DNA of 64,000 bases from Pseudobowmanella sp964228145 (GTDB lineage: Bacteria; Pseudomonadota; Gammaproteobacteria; Enterobacterales; Alteromonadaceae). Location of the stretch: positions 1-64,000 of the forward strand of contig CAXQZJ010000079.1 of NCBI GenBank assembly GCA_964228145.1, given 5' to 3'. Position numbers and translations under genes: made by a program. Positions 43,206 through 52,217 of the stretch are shown in pieces; position 1 is the first letter of the stretch, and the number at the start of each line of letters is the position of its first letter. The notes beneath the pieces were generated by a model. That model was given only the letters and a program-made list of their open reading frames with translations. It ran no database searches and had not been told where the DNA came from.

Positions 43206-43853
43206 TTACTCCGGGAGGTGTTGGTGGTTTTCCAGGTAGCGCAACGTGTTCGCTGCGTCTCGTAAAATACGTTTACGACCGAACATGATTTGGCGGCGTT
43301 TCCCGCCTAGCTGACGCCACAACACTGCGGCGCGAATACCAGCTAATAATAATGCCCGGACTTTTTCCTGCACTGCAGGCTGCTTGAGAATGGTGGGGTT
43401 GCCTGCAACCTGAATGCGCGGTCCGATATGACTAATGATGTCAGCATATACGCTGGCCATGTTACTGGTCATCTGGGATGAGTTGACATCATATAGGCTG
43501 GTTTGCCGCTGTAATTGTTCAATGCGTTTACCCAGTTCACTGAGTGCTTGTTTATTTCTTGCTAGTTTTCGTTCTAAGCCAAGAATACCAGCAATATACC
43601 GGGTCACCTCTGCATCTTTATCAATAGGACGACCACCCAATTGGTGGGTCAGGGTTCGAAAGCCAAGTGTAAGGTTACCTAAGCTACCGAAGATAGTGTC
43701 AGTGCTACTGGCGTCCACGACCAAAATTGAGCCTAACGAGGTTTCCTCTGCAACTTTATTATCTATGCTGGTGCGTGACACTTGTTGCACCAGCGCTGCG
43801 GCCTGGCATACGGCAGCGAGTGCCAGGGTTGATGATTGAGGTTGGTAACTCAT
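43206..43853 (-). CDS. hflD: HflD lysogenization regulator homologue
   Basis: A 215-residue, mainly helical, membrane-associated protein of the HflD family (lambda CII-binding in E. coli; cellular role unclear). Family features are LAAVCQAAALVQQVSR, FGSLGNLTLGFRTL and IRAAVLWRQLGGKRRQIMF. It overlaps the mnmA stop by four bases and is followed by purB, as in E. coli. Confidence 0.93.
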   Translation of the reverse strand: MSYQPQSSTLALAAVCQAAALVQQVSRTSIDNKVAEETSLGSILVVDASSTDTIFGSLGNLTLGFRTLTHQLGGRPIDKDAEVTRYIAGILGLERKLARNKQALSELGKRIEQLQRQTSLYDVNSSQMTSNMASVYADIISHIGPRIQVAGNPTILKQPAVQEKVRALLLAGIRAAVLWRQLGGKRRQIMFGRKRILRDAANTLRYLENHQHLPE

Positions 43854-44953
43854 AGACGCACGTAACTCTCAATGATGGCACCACCCAAGCATACCTCATC
43901 CTGGTAAAATACCGCTGACTGCCCTGGTGTTACAGCTTTTTGCGGTTCATCAAAGATGACGCGCAGAGAACCATCCTGGTTAACGCTTAGCTGGCACGGA
44001 ATATCGGTTTGTCGATAACGGGTTTTAACACTGCAGCGTAACGGCGATTGAGGCGCGATGCGTGATACCCAGTGAGCTTGATTGGCGATAAGACCATCAG
44101 AAAATAGCAGCGGGTGTTCGCTGCCTTGGCCGACAATCAGGACATTTCTTTGCATATCTTTCTCAACGACATACCAAGGCTCTTCACCATGTTCGGCTAA
44201 GCCGCCGATATGCAGGCCTTTTCTCTGTCCGAAGGTGTGATACATCAAGCCTTCGTGACGCCCGACAATCTCACCTTCAGCGGTTTCGATATCACCGGGT
44301 TGTGCAGGCAGGTACTGGCTGAGAAAGTCTTTAAACTTACGCTCACCAATAAAACAGATGCCAGTGCTGTCTTTTTTATCTGCCGTCACCAAACCTTGCT
44401 CTTCGGCAATGCGGCGAACCTCTGGTTTTTCCAACTCCCCGACCGGAAACAAGGTTTGCGCGACATGTTCATGACTCAATGTGTAAAGGAAGTAGCTTTG
44501 GTCTTTGTTTCTGTCCAAACCCCGTAACAATTGCCATTTACCGTCAATCTCTCGACGCCTTACATAATGCCCCGTGGCGATATAATCGGCGCCAAGTTCC
44601 TCAGCCGCAAATTCAAGGAATGCCTTAAACTTGATTTCCTTATTGCACATGATATCCGGATTCGGGGTGCGGCCTGCTTTGTATTCTTCCAAAAAGTACT
44701 CAAACACATTGTCCCAATACTCGGCAGCAAAATTAATGGTGTGCAGTTCAATACCCAGCTTATCTGCAACCGCTTGAGCATCTTCTAGATCCTGAGCAGC
44801 AGCGCAATACTCGTCAGTGTCATCTTCTTCCCAGTTTTTCATAAACAGGCCTTCCACCTGATAACCCTGCTGTAGCAACAGGTAAGCGGAAACCGATGAA
44901 TCAACACCGCCGGACATTCCGACAATGACTTTTATCTGACTATTTTCTGTCAT
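43850..44953 (-). CDS. mnmA: tRNA-specific 2-thiouridylase
   Basis: Thiolates the wobble uridine of Lys, Glu and Gln tRNAs. The 367 residues compare with 368 in E. coli. The PP-loop GMSGGVDSSV lies at the N-terminus, and the two catalytic cysteines are in NPDIMCNKEIKF and DSTGICFIGERKF. The start at 44953 (MTENSQIKVIV) fits the family; the frame is open for 28 more residues without similarity. First of the mnmA-hflD-purB run, 130 bases after nudJ. Confidence 0.96.
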   Translation of the reverse strand: MTENSQIKVIVGMSGGVDSSVSAYLLLQQGYQVEGLFMKNWEEDDTDEYCAAAQDLEDAQAVADKLGIELHTINFAAEYWDNVFEYFLEEYKAGRTPNPDIMCNKEIKFKAFLEFAAEELGADYIATGHYVRRREIDGKWQLLRGLDRNKDQSYFLYTLSHEHVAQTLFPVGELEKPEVRRIAEEQGLVTADKKDSTGICFIGERKFKDFLSQYLPAQPGDIETAEGEIVGRHEGLMYHTFGQRKGLHIGGLAEHGEEPWYVVEKDMQRNVLIVGQGSEHPLLFSDGLIANQAHWVSRIAPQSPLRCSVKTRYRQTDIPCQLSVNQDGSLRVIFDEPQKAVTPGQSAVFYQDEVCLGGAIIESYVRL

Positions 44954-45083
44954 GCGTGCTTTGGATACTCGTGATTGGATAAAATAGGGCGCGAAGTTTA
45001 GCAAATTCAGGGTTAAAAAACTACGCGTTAACGGCACCTCTGATTAGTTACAAAAGGCATCATTTATTACAATTTGTGTCTGA

Positions 45084-45536
45084 CTATTCGGGTATGAACG
45101 TCAGTGTGTCCAACGGTATGCGTTTGCCGCTTAAATAGTCGTTTAAACTACGCATTAAAGCGGGCCCGCGGTGGATGCCAGTTAAAGCTTCAATTTGTTG
45201 CTGAGTCATCCAGACCGCGCTATCAATCTGTGGGTCTTGTGGAGCAGGGGAGCACATAGCATCCAACTCAAATACGAAGCTAAAGCGCAAAAAAGTCAGT
45301 GGAACTTGTTGAGTTGGAGTAAGGTAGATTCCGCACAATGCGACGGGTTGGGCGTGTATGCCTGTTTCTTCAAATAGTTCTCGGGTTGCGGCAGCGGCCA
45401 ACGATTCGCCATGCTCCAGATGCCCTGCCGGTTGATTGAGTTTTACCTGCTTATCGATAGTTTCCTTAACCATCAAAAAGTGATTTTTACAATGAACGAT
45501 GCAAGCGACACTGGTATTGGGCTTAAATCGCGTCAT
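45084..45536 (-). CDS. nudJ: NUDIX hydrolase NudJ
   Basis: A 150-residue Nudix hydrolase that in E. coli acts on nucleoside and thiamine pyrophosphates. The Nudix box GHLEHGESLAAAATRELFEE is complete, with TG following. It overlaps the rluE stop by four bases; the rluE-nudJ-mnmA order is conserved in enterobacteria. Confidence 0.93.
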   Translation of the reverse strand: MTRFKPNTSVACIVHCKNHFLMVKETIDKQVKLNQPAGHLEHGESLAAAATRELFEETGIHAQPVALCGIYLTPTQQVPLTFLRFSFVFELDAMCSPAPQDPQIDSAVWMTQQQIEALTGIHRGPALMRSLNDYLSGKRIPLDTLTFIPE

Positions 45537-46060
45537 ACTACTTTATACTCTCCCGGTTGCAGATCATCGAGCCGCCATTGACCAATTTGATAACGGACTA
45601 ATCTTAAGGTCGGAAAGCCAACGGCTGCGGTCATCCTTCTGACCTGACGGTTTTTACCTTCTTTGATGGTCAAAGCAATCCAACTGGTCGGAATATGTTT
45701 GCGAAATCTCACTGGTGGATCTCTGTCCCATAACACAGGGGCGTGTATTTTTTTTACCTGTGCAGGACGGGTTTTACCGTCTTTTAACTCCACTCCTTTT
45801 GCCAGCTGGTTTATCGCTGATTGAGTTATGTCACCATCTAGCTGCACCCAATAGGTTTTTGCCATTTTATATTTTGGGTCAGCGATTTGTTTTTGTAATT
45901 GACCGTCATCGGTAAGTACCAATAAGCCTTCGCTATCTCGGTCGAGTCTACCTGCTGCATAAACATTCGGTATATCGATAAAGTCTTTGAGGACTTGCCG
46001 TCCTTCCTGATCGGTAAATTGACACAATACGTTAAAGGGTTTGTTAAACAGAACTATCAC
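45533..46060 (-). CDS. rluE: 23S rRNA pseudouridine2457 synthase
   Basis: A pseudouridine synthase of the RsuA/RluB/E/F family. The product from 46060 is 175 residues, with LLFNKP-type opening (VLFNKPFNVLCQFTD), the catalytic aspartate in GRLDRDSEGLLVLT, and KEGKNRQVRRMTAAVGFPTLRL. The family's short RluE form lacks an S4 domain, as here. The start is uncertain: a GTG at 46060 directly before the conserved region has only a weak ribosome binding site, and the frame is open up to an ATG at 46264, which would add 68 residues of no family similarity. Confidence 0.9.
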   Translation of the reverse strand: MIVLFNKPFNVLCQFTDQEGRQVLKDFIDIPNVYAAGRLDRDSEGLLVLTDDGQLQKQIADPKYKMAKTYWVQLDGDITQSAINQLAKGVELKDGKTRPAQVKKIHAPVLWDRDPPVRFRKHIPTSWIALTIKEGKNRQVRRMTAAVGFPTLRLVRYQIGQWRLDDLQPGEYKVV

Positions 46061-46379
46061 AGAGTTTTTGATTACCAGGGTGATTTTCAGCTGTAGCGAT
46101 TGTAACAGTTTAGCGGGAATTACGGCACCTATGTAACAGGATAAGAAGTTCACGAGATAAAGACTTTCGACAAAGGTATGACTTGTAACTGGAATTTGTG
46201 ACCCTATACTACTTGACGCGGCAACGTCTGTTCTATTTTTTACCCTATCACGGAACACGACCAAATGGCGCCCAGTGTGACCACTAACCGCAAGAATTTA
46301 AAACGGGATTGTACCCATCCCAGGTGCGACCTCAGATGGAACATCAAAGGCCAGGTGGCCTAAGTAACAGAGGTAGATA
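46061..46379. other. divergent regulatory gap between rluE and icd
   Basis: If rluE starts at 46060, these 319 bases are the shared promoter region. The rightmost 20 bases contain AGAGGTAGATA, the icd ribosome binding site. A short GGCC-AGGT-GGCC hairpin lies near 46350. I see no further gene or clear operator; part of the left half is in frame with rluE and may be coding if rluE starts further upstream. Confidence 0.45.
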
Positions 46380-48602
46380 ATGACTCAAGCGAAGTCGAAA
46401 ATCATTTATACAAAAACAGATGAAGCGCCAATGCTGGCGACCTATTCACTTTTACCTATTATCAAAAAATTTGCCGGTGCAGCTGACATCGACGTAGAGT
46501 TGAGTGATATTTCTCTGGCTGGTCGTATTCTGGCCAATTTCCCTGACTATTTGCCCGAAGATAAGCAAATCCAGGACGCGTTAGCACACTTAGGTGAAAT
46601 GACCCAAGATCCCAACGCTAACATCATTAAGTTACCTAATATTAGTGCGTCGATTCCGCAACTAAAGGCCGCCATCAAAGAACTGCAACAAAAAGGCTTC
46701 GATTTGCCGGCGTTTCCTGAAGATCCAAAAACTGATGAAGAAAAGTCGATTCGAGAGCGCTACAGTAAAATACTGGGCAGTGCAGTAAACCCTGTCTTAC
46801 GTGAAGGTAACTCAGATCGCCGAGCACCGACTGCAGTAAAAAATTATGCCCGCAAACACCCTCATTCAATGGGCGCATGGAGTCAGGCTTCGCGCAGTCA
46901 TGTTGCTCACATGCGTGGCGGTGACTTTTATTCCAGTGAAAAGTCAACGACTGTCAGTAAAGATGGTCATGTCAGCATTGAATTCACGGATACCAAAGGT
47001 AGCAAAAAAGTCCTGAAACCACGAGTTGATTTGCTGGCAGGCGAAGTGATTGATGGCATGTTCATGAGCAAAAATGCCTTGTGCCGCTTTTTTGAAGAAC
47101 AAATCGAAGATGCCAAGAACACCAATGTGCTTTTCAGTCTGCACGTAAAAGCCACAATGATGAAAGTGTCGCATCCCATCGTATTTGGTCACTGTGTCAA
47201 AGTGTTTTACAAAGAGCTATTTGAGAAGTGGGGCGATTTGTTTAATGAAATTGGTGTTAATCCAAACAACGGTCTGGGCTCGGTATACGACAAAATAGCG
47301 TCGCTGCCAGAATCTCAGCGCTCGGAAATTCAGCGTGATATCAATGCTGTTTATGAACATCGTCCGCCGATTGCCATGGTTAACTCGGATAAGGGGATCT
47401 CAAACCTGCACGTCCCTTCAGATGTGATTGTTGATGCCTCCATGCCAGCGATGATCCGTAACTCTGGTCAGATGTGGGGACCTGATGGTCGAGCGCACGA
47501 CACGAAAGCCGTTATTCCAGAAAGTACCTATGCAACAATTTATCAGGAAGTCATTAACTTCTGTAAAACCCATGGGGCGTTTGATCCAACTACTATGGGT
47601 ACGGTACCTAACGTGGGCTTAATGGCGCAAAAAGCGGAAGAATATGGCTCCCACGATAAGACATTTGAAATGGACGCAGACGGGACTGTGCAAATCATCG
47701 ATCAAGATGGCAATGTATTGATTGAGCATCAGGTTGAACAGGGCGACATCTGGCGTATGTGCCAAACCAAAGATTTACCTATTCAGGATTGGGTTAAATT
47801 GGCAGTTACCCGTGCTCGCCAATCGGGAATGCCGGCGGTTTTTTGGCTGGACGACGAGCGTGCTCACGATGCGCAGTTAATTGAAAAGGTCAATCGCTAT
47901 TTGAAAGACCACGATACCGCTGGTTTAGACATTCAAATTATGTCACCGGTACGTGCAATTCGCTATAGCATGGAACGTGCACTTCGCGGTTTGGATACTA
48001 TTTCAGTGACTGGTAATGTGTTGCGTGATTATCTGACAGATTTGTTCCCGATTTTAGAGCTGGGTACCAGTGCGAAAATGCTGTCAATTGTCCCTCTGAT
48101 GGCAGGTGGTGGCTTGTACGAGACAGGCGCTGGCGGTTCAGCACCGAAGCATGTCCAGCAGTTTGTTGAGGAAGGGCATTTACGCTGGGACTCACTAGGT
48201 GAATTCCTGGCGTTGGCGGTATCGCTGGAAGATGTAGCGATAAAACATGCCAATGGCAAAGCCCGCTTGGTGAGTACTGCTCTGGATAAAGCCACGGAAC
48301 AACTACTGAATAATGGCAAATCGCCTTTACGTAAAGCCGGTCAGTTAGATAACCGTGGCAGCCATGTCTACCTCGCAATGTATTGGGCCGAGGCATTGGC
48401 TAATCAAAGTGAAGATGCAGAAATGGCTGCTGCCTTTGCGGACATCCACAAAAAACTCAGTGACAATATCGACACCATTATTGCTGAAATTGACGCGACT
48501 CAGGCACAGCCTCAGGATATCGGTGGGTACTACTATCCTGACGAAGACAAAGTAGCTGCCGCCATGTCTCCAAGTAAGACACTGCGGGAAATATTAGGAT
48601 AA
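46380..48602 (+). CDS. icd: NADP-dependent isocitrate dehydrogenase, monomeric type
   Basis: Oxidises isocitrate to 2-oxoglutarate in the TCA cycle with NADP. The 740 residues match the large monomeric IDH, unrelated in length to the 416-residue dimeric enzyme of E. coli. The N-terminal KIIYTKTDEAPMLATYSLLP, LREGNSDRRAP, and the phosphate and substrate region NVLRDYLTDLFPILELGTSA are typical. The gene occupies the position next to rluE where E. coli has the dimeric icd. It ends at a strong terminator. Confidence 0.96.
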   Translation: MTQAKSKIIYTKTDEAPMLATYSLLPIIKKFAGAADIDVELSDISLAGRILANFPDYLPEDKQIQDALAHLGEMTQDPNANIIKLPNISASIPQLKAAIKELQQKGFDLPAFPEDPKTDEEKSIRERYSKILGSAVNPVLREGNSDRRAPTAVKNYARKHPHSMGAWSQASRSHVAHMRGGDFYSSEKSTTVSKDGHVSIEFTDTKGSKKVLKPRVDLLAGEVIDGMFMSKNALCRFFEEQIEDAKNTNVLFSLHVKATMMKVSHPIVFGHCVKVFYKELFEKWGDLFNEIGVNPNNGLGSVYDKIASLPESQRSEIQRDINAVYEHRPPIAMVNSDKGISNLHVPSDVIVDASMPAMIRNSGQMWGPDGRAHDTKAVIPESTYATIYQEVINFCKTHGAFDPTTMGTVPNVGLMAQKAEEYGSHDKTFEMDADGTVQIIDQDGNVLIEHQVEQGDIWRMCQTKDLPIQDWVKLAVTRARQSGMPAVFWLDDERAHDAQLIEKVNRYLKDHDTAGLDIQIMSPVRAIRYSMERALRGLDTISVTGNVLRDYLTDLFPILELGTSAKMLSIVPLMAGGGLYETGAGGSAPKHVQQFVEEGHLRWDSLGEFLALAVSLEDVAIKHANGKARLVSTALDKATEQLLNNGKSPLRKAGQLDNRGSHVYLAMYWAEALANQSEDAEMAAAFADIHKKLSDNIDTIIAEIDATQAQPQDIGGYYYPDEDKVAAAMSPSKTLREILG

Positions 48603-48617
48603 GAATTCCGGCAAAAC

Positions 48618-48646
48618 AAAAAGGCTGTCGTAAGACAGCCTTTTTT
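48618..48646 (+). terminator. rho-independent terminator of icd
   Basis: AAAGGCTGTC (48620-48629) and GACAGCCTTT (48634-48643) around GTAA, followed by T to 48646. It begins about 15 bases after the stop. Confidence 0.9.
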
Positions 48647-48720
48647 ACTACTGACCAGCTAAAAAGAAACCCGAATTAACACCTGACTCGGATCTGCCGG
48701 TGGAAAAATGTGCCGTTCAT

Positions 48721-48755
48721 AAAAAAAGCAGATGTTTTTCGGCATCTGCTTTTTT
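48721..48755 (-). terminator. rho-independent terminator of cspD
   Basis: AAAAGCAGATG and CATCTGCTTTT are the arms (48724-48734 and 48743-48753) with an 8-base loop; A7 and T6 tracts flank the stem, so it may act both ways. Lies 17 bases after the cspD stop. Confidence 0.85.
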
Positions 48756-48772
48756 AATGCCGACGATATTCG

Positions 48773-48985
48773 TCATTGTTGCGGTTCGAAAGAGATATTG
48801 GAAGCATGAAGCCCTTTTGGACCTTCTTCAATTTCAAATTGTACTTCCTGACCCGCTTTAAGAGAACGATAACCATCCATTTTGATAGTGGAGTAGTGTG
48901 CAAACACATCTTCGCCACCGTCTTCAGGAATGATAAAACCGAATCCCTTTGCGTTATTGAACCATTTAACTCTACCACTTGCCAT
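48773..48985 (-). CDS. cspD: cold-shock-like protein CspD
   Basis: A 70-residue cold-shock domain protein that binds single-stranded nucleic acid. The RNP motifs KGFGFI and EDVFAHYS are intact. The start at 48985 gives MASGRVKWFNNAKGFGF; the longer frame (16 extra residues) has no similarity. Its place beside clpS-clpA identifies it as CspD, which in E. coli inhibits replication in stationary phase. Divergent from clpS over 228 bases that contain no further gene I can see. Confidence 0.93.
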   Translation of the reverse strand: MASGRVKWFNNAKGFGFIIPEDGGEDVFAHYSTIKMDGYRSLKAGQEVQFEIEEGPKGLHASNISFEPQQ

Positions 48986-49213
48986 TGCAATAACTTCCTC
49001 TTTTTCCCTTGATATAACGCCTCTTAACCCCATTACCTATGAGGTGAGGGTGCAAAAATTCAACACCCTACAAAACTGTAGATTTTTTAACCTAAATATG
49101 TCAAGTCTGATGAGTAGTTTTTATCGGAATCCGTTAACAAATCGCCCGATTCACGTTATAACTATCTCATGATTGAGTAAATTCAGACCCCATTAAGCGA
49201 TTGTTACGTATAT

Positions 49214-49531
49214 ATGAGTCAATTTGATACAGGCATCAGTCGTGAAAAGCAAAGAGAGACTCTGCATAAAAAAGCAGAGCCGCCGCCTCTATACAAGGTG
49301 ATGCTGAATAACGACGATTACACCCCCATGGACTTTGTTATCGAGGTGTTGGTGCGATTTTTTAATATGAGTAATGAGAAAGCACAGCAACTAATGCTGA
49401 CTGTCCATTACGAAGGAAAAGCGGTATGTGGTGTTTTTTCAGCAGAAGTGGCTGAGACCAAAGTGATGCAGGTAAACCAATATGCCAGAAAGCATCAACA
49501 CCCATTACTTTGCTCGATGGAACGGGCGTAA
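49214..49531 (+). CDS. clpS: ClpS adaptor of ClpAP (N-end rule)
   Basis: A 105-residue adaptor that binds N-degrons and delivers them to ClpA. The hydrophobic pocket segments PPLYKVMLNNDDYTPMDFVI and VHYEGKAVCGVFSAEVAETK are conserved. A strong ribosome binding site is not evident before the ATG. It lies 27 bases ahead of clpA; bpt and aat, which add the N-end signals, lie 2.7 kb downstream. Confidence 0.95.
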   Translation: MSQFDTGISREKQRETLHKKAEPPPLYKVMLNNDDYTPMDFVIEVLVRFFNMSNEKAQQLMLTVHYEGKAVCGVFSAEVAETKVMQVNQYARKHQHPLLCSMERA

Positions 49532-49558
49532 TTTTTTAGGTCACTGAGGGCAGTAGTT

Positions 49559-51823
49559 ATGTTGAACAAAGATTTAGAAAAGACTCTCAACGAAGCATTT
49601 GTTTTTGCCCGTGAGCACCGCCATGAATTCATGACAGTAGAGCACTTGTTATTGGCACTACTAAACAACCCGTCTGCGCGCGAAGCGTTGGTGGCGTGTG
49701 GCGCAGATATCGAAACCATCCATCGCGAACTGGAAGATTTCGTCAAAGATACAACCCCTTTATTGCTTGATGAAGAAGGCAGCGACAGGGAAACACAACC
49801 AACCCTGGGTTTCCAGCGAGTATTGCAACGTGCCGTATTTCACGTGCAATCGTCAGGAAAAGAGGAAGTGACTGGGGCCAATGTCCTGGTGGCAATTTTT
49901 TCCGAGCAAGAATCTCAGGCTGTTTATATTTTGAAAAAGTCAGATGTAACTCGGCTTGATGTGGTTAACTTTATTTCCCATGGGGTTACTAAGTCTGAAG
50001 ATGATCGCCAGCCTCATGGTGAGACAGAACAAGAGACCACGGAAAGTGAAGATCGGGTCTCGGTTTTAGCTCGTTATGCGGCTAATCTCAATGAAGCAGC
50101 CGCAGCGGGTAAGATTGACCCATTAATAGGCCGCGAACAAGAACTTGAACGTACAGTGCAAATCTTATGTCGCAGGCGTAAGAACAATCCGTTGTTGGTC
50201 GGTGAAGCCGGTGTGGGTAAGACGGCGATCGCAGAAGGTCTGGCGTACCGGATCGTAAATCAACAAGTACCTGAAGTTATTGCAAACGCGGTAGTTTACT
50301 CCCTTGACTTAGGGGGCTTGTTAGCCGGTACAAAATATCGTGGTGATTTTGAAAAGCGCCTGAAAGCGATTCTTAAGGAACTGGAAGCACAACCTGACGC
50401 CATCTTATTTATTGATGAGATTCATACCATTATTGGCGCAGGCGCAGCTTCGGGTGGCGTCATGGACGCCAGTAATTTGCTCAAGCCAAAGTTATCCAGT
50501 GGCGAACTACGATGCATTGGTTCAACAACCTACCAGGAATATCAGGGCATCTTTGAGAAAGATCGCGCGTTGGCACGGCGCTTTCAAAAGATCGACGTTA
50601 CGGAGCCCAGTGTAGAAGATACCACTCGAATCCTGTTGGGCCTCAAAGAGCGTTATGAACAGCATCATGAGGTCAGGTTTACCAAGCAAGCAATGCGTGC
50701 TGCAGCTGAATTATCAGCAAAATACATTAATGAGCGCCATTTACCGGATAAAGCCATCGATGTAATTGATGAAGCCGGTGCGAGTCAGCGTTTGCTCCCG
50801 GTTTCGAAACGCAAGAAAACCATTAATGTTAATGATATCGAGCAAATAATTGCGAAGATTGCCCGTATTCCGGAAAAGTCTGTTTCAGCTTCTGACAAAG
50901 AAGTTCTGAAAAACCTCGATCGGAATCTTAAAATGGTAGTTTTTGGTCAGGACAAGGCCATAGAGTCACTGACCGATGCAATTCGGTTATCCCGCTCGGG
51001 CTTAGGTAATGAACAAAAGCCTGTAGGTAGCTTCTTGTTTGCAGGGCCCACTGGTGTGGGTAAGACTGAGGTTACCCAGCAATTGGCTAAGATCATGGGT
51101 GTAGAGCTGATTCGACTGGATATGTCTGAGTACATGGAGCGTCATGCTGTTAGTCGTTTAATTGGAGCGCCCCCGGGTTATGTCGGCTTCGATCAAGGCG
51201 GCATGCTGACGGATGCTGTTATTAAGCACCCTTATTCAGTGGTGTTATTGGATGAAATAGAGAAAGCGCACAGCGATATATACAACATTTTGTTGCAGGT
51301 TATGGACCATGGCACCCTGACTGATAACAATGGGCGAAAAGTCGATTTTCGTAACGTAGTATTAGTTATGACGACCAATGCAGGTGTGCAGGAAACCCAA
51401 CGTAAGTCGATCGGGTTCAGGCAGCAAGATCATAGCCATGATGCGTTATCGGAAATAAATAAGGTGTTTTCACCGGAGTTTCGTAACCGACTTGACGGCA
51501 TTATTTGGTTTAACCATCTCGACAGCGAGATTATTTTGCAGGTTGTCGACAAGTTTATTGTTGAATTACAAGCGCAACTTGACGCTAAATCCGTCTCCTT
51601 AGAGGTCACGCCTGCAGCTCGGGCTTGGTTAGCAGAAAAAGGCTATGATAAAGCCATGGGTGCCAGACCTATGTCTCGATTAATTCAGGACAGAGTGAAA
51701 AAAGAACTGGCTAATGAATTGCTGTTTGGTGAATTGGTAAAAGGCGGTGATGTTGTCATTGATGTCAGTGACGATGATTTAAGTTTTAAATTATCGCCCC
51801 TCAATGAGAGTGAAAAAGCCTGA
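49559..51823 (+). CDS. clpA: ATP-dependent Clp protease ATP-binding subunit ClpA
   Basis: A 754-residue AAA+ unfoldase that feeds ClpP. The N-terminal Clp repeat domain covers residues 1-145, including the segment FVFAREHRHEFMTVEHLLLA. The first AAA module has Walker A GEAGVGKTA (about 214) and ILFIDEIHT. The second has GPTGVGKTE (about 495) and VVLLDEIEKAH. The IGF-type loop that docks ClpP is present as SIGFRQQ. Preceded by clpS in the normal order. It ends at a terminator. Confidence 0.96.
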   Translation: MLNKDLEKTLNEAFVFAREHRHEFMTVEHLLLALLNNPSAREALVACGADIETIHRELEDFVKDTTPLLLDEEGSDRETQPTLGFQRVLQRAVFHVQSSGKEEVTGANVLVAIFSEQESQAVYILKKSDVTRLDVVNFISHGVTKSEDDRQPHGETEQETTESEDRVSVLARYAANLNEAAAAGKIDPLIGREQELERTVQILCRRRKNNPLLVGEAGVGKTAIAEGLAYRIVNQQVPEVIANAVVYSLDLGGLLAGTKYRGDFEKRLKAILKELEAQPDAILFIDEIHTIIGAGAASGGVMDASNLLKPKLSSGELRCIGSTTYQEYQGIFEKDRALARRFQKIDVTEPSVEDTTRILLGLKERYEQHHEVRFTKQAMRAAAELSAKYINERHLPDKAIDVIDEAGASQRLLPVSKRKKTINVNDIEQIIAKIARIPEKSVSASDKEVLKNLDRNLKMVVFGQDKAIESLTDAIRLSRSGLGNEQKPVGSFLFAGPTGVGKTEVTQQLAKIMGVELIRLDMSEYMERHAVSRLIGAPPGYVGFDQGGMLTDAVIKHPYSVVLLDEIEKAHSDIYNILLQVMDHGTLTDNNGRKVDFRNVVLVMTTNAGVQETQRKSIGFRQQDHSHDALSEINKVFSPEFRNRLDGIIWFNHLDSEIILQVVDKFIVELQAQLDAKSVSLEVTPAARAWLAEKGYDKAMGARPMSRLIQDRVKKELANELLFGELVKGGDVVIDVSDDDLSFKLSPLNESEKA

Positions 51824-51838
51824 TAATAGTCAAGCAAC

Positions 51839-51869
51839 AAAAAAACCAACCGAAAGGTTGGTTTTTTTT
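51839..51869. terminator. bidirectional terminator between clpA and infA
   Basis: AACCAACC (near 51844-51851) and GGTTGGTT (51856-51863) around a GAAA loop, with long A and T tracts on either side. It sits 15 bases after clpA and 20 bases before the end of infA. Confidence 0.88.
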
Positions 51870-51888
51870 GCGTCTGCTAATTTATAAA

Positions 51889-52107
51889 TTAACGAGCGCG
51901 GTAGATGATGCGACCTTTAGTTAGGTCATATGGCGTAAGTTCTACGGTGACTTTGTCGCCTGTCAAAATGCGGATATAGTTTTTACGCATTTTACCTGAG
52001 ATATGCGCAGTCACAACGTGACCGTTTTCCAGCTCAACGCGGAACATAGTATTTGGAAGGGTATCCAAAACCGTGCCTTCCATTTCAATACAATCTTCTT
52101 TCGCCAT
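51889..52107 (-). CDS. infA: translation initiation factor IF-1
   Basis: The universal 72-residue OB-fold factor that occupies the ribosomal A site during initiation. MAKEDCIEMEGTVLDTLPN, the full-length VELTPYDLTKGRIIYRAR end and the size match exactly. It is convergent with clpA and separated from the upstream bpt gene by a terminator, so it should have its own promoter. Confidence 0.97.
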   Translation of the reverse strand: MAKEDCIEMEGTVLDTLPNTMFRVELENGHVVTAHISGKMRKNYIRILTGDKVTVELTPYDLTKGRIIYRAR

Positions 52108-52145
52108 CTAGTAAAAAAACCTCTGAATTCGTTTTTGTCATCAAA

Positions 52146-52176
52146 AAATAAAAAGGTGCTTAATTGCACCAAAAAA
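52146..52176 (-). terminator. rho-independent terminator of the aat-bpt unit
   Basis: GGTGC (52155-52159) and GCACC (52166-52170) with a 6-base loop, flanked by A and T runs. On the minus strand it lies between the bpt stop and the infA start, separating the two transcription units. Confidence 0.75.
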
Positions 52177-52217
52177 TCCGCGCAGATTTTGCCCAATTAG
52201 TTGCCCAGTGTAAAGCT

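Noticed and set aside
47998..48396. 132-codon minus-strand frame opposite icd
   Set aside because: Fully antisense to icd, with no start signal or family features.
49069..49090. CTACA/TGTAG hairpin with T-run in the cspD-clpS gap
   Set aside because: Only a 5-bp stem with A/T-rich loop; too weak to call a terminator or attenuator.
52108..52217. Possible tRNA-Ser between infA and bpt, as in E. coli (serW)
   Set aside because: The 110 bases are AT-rich and contain only a terminator hairpin; no cloverleaf or CCA end can be drawn.
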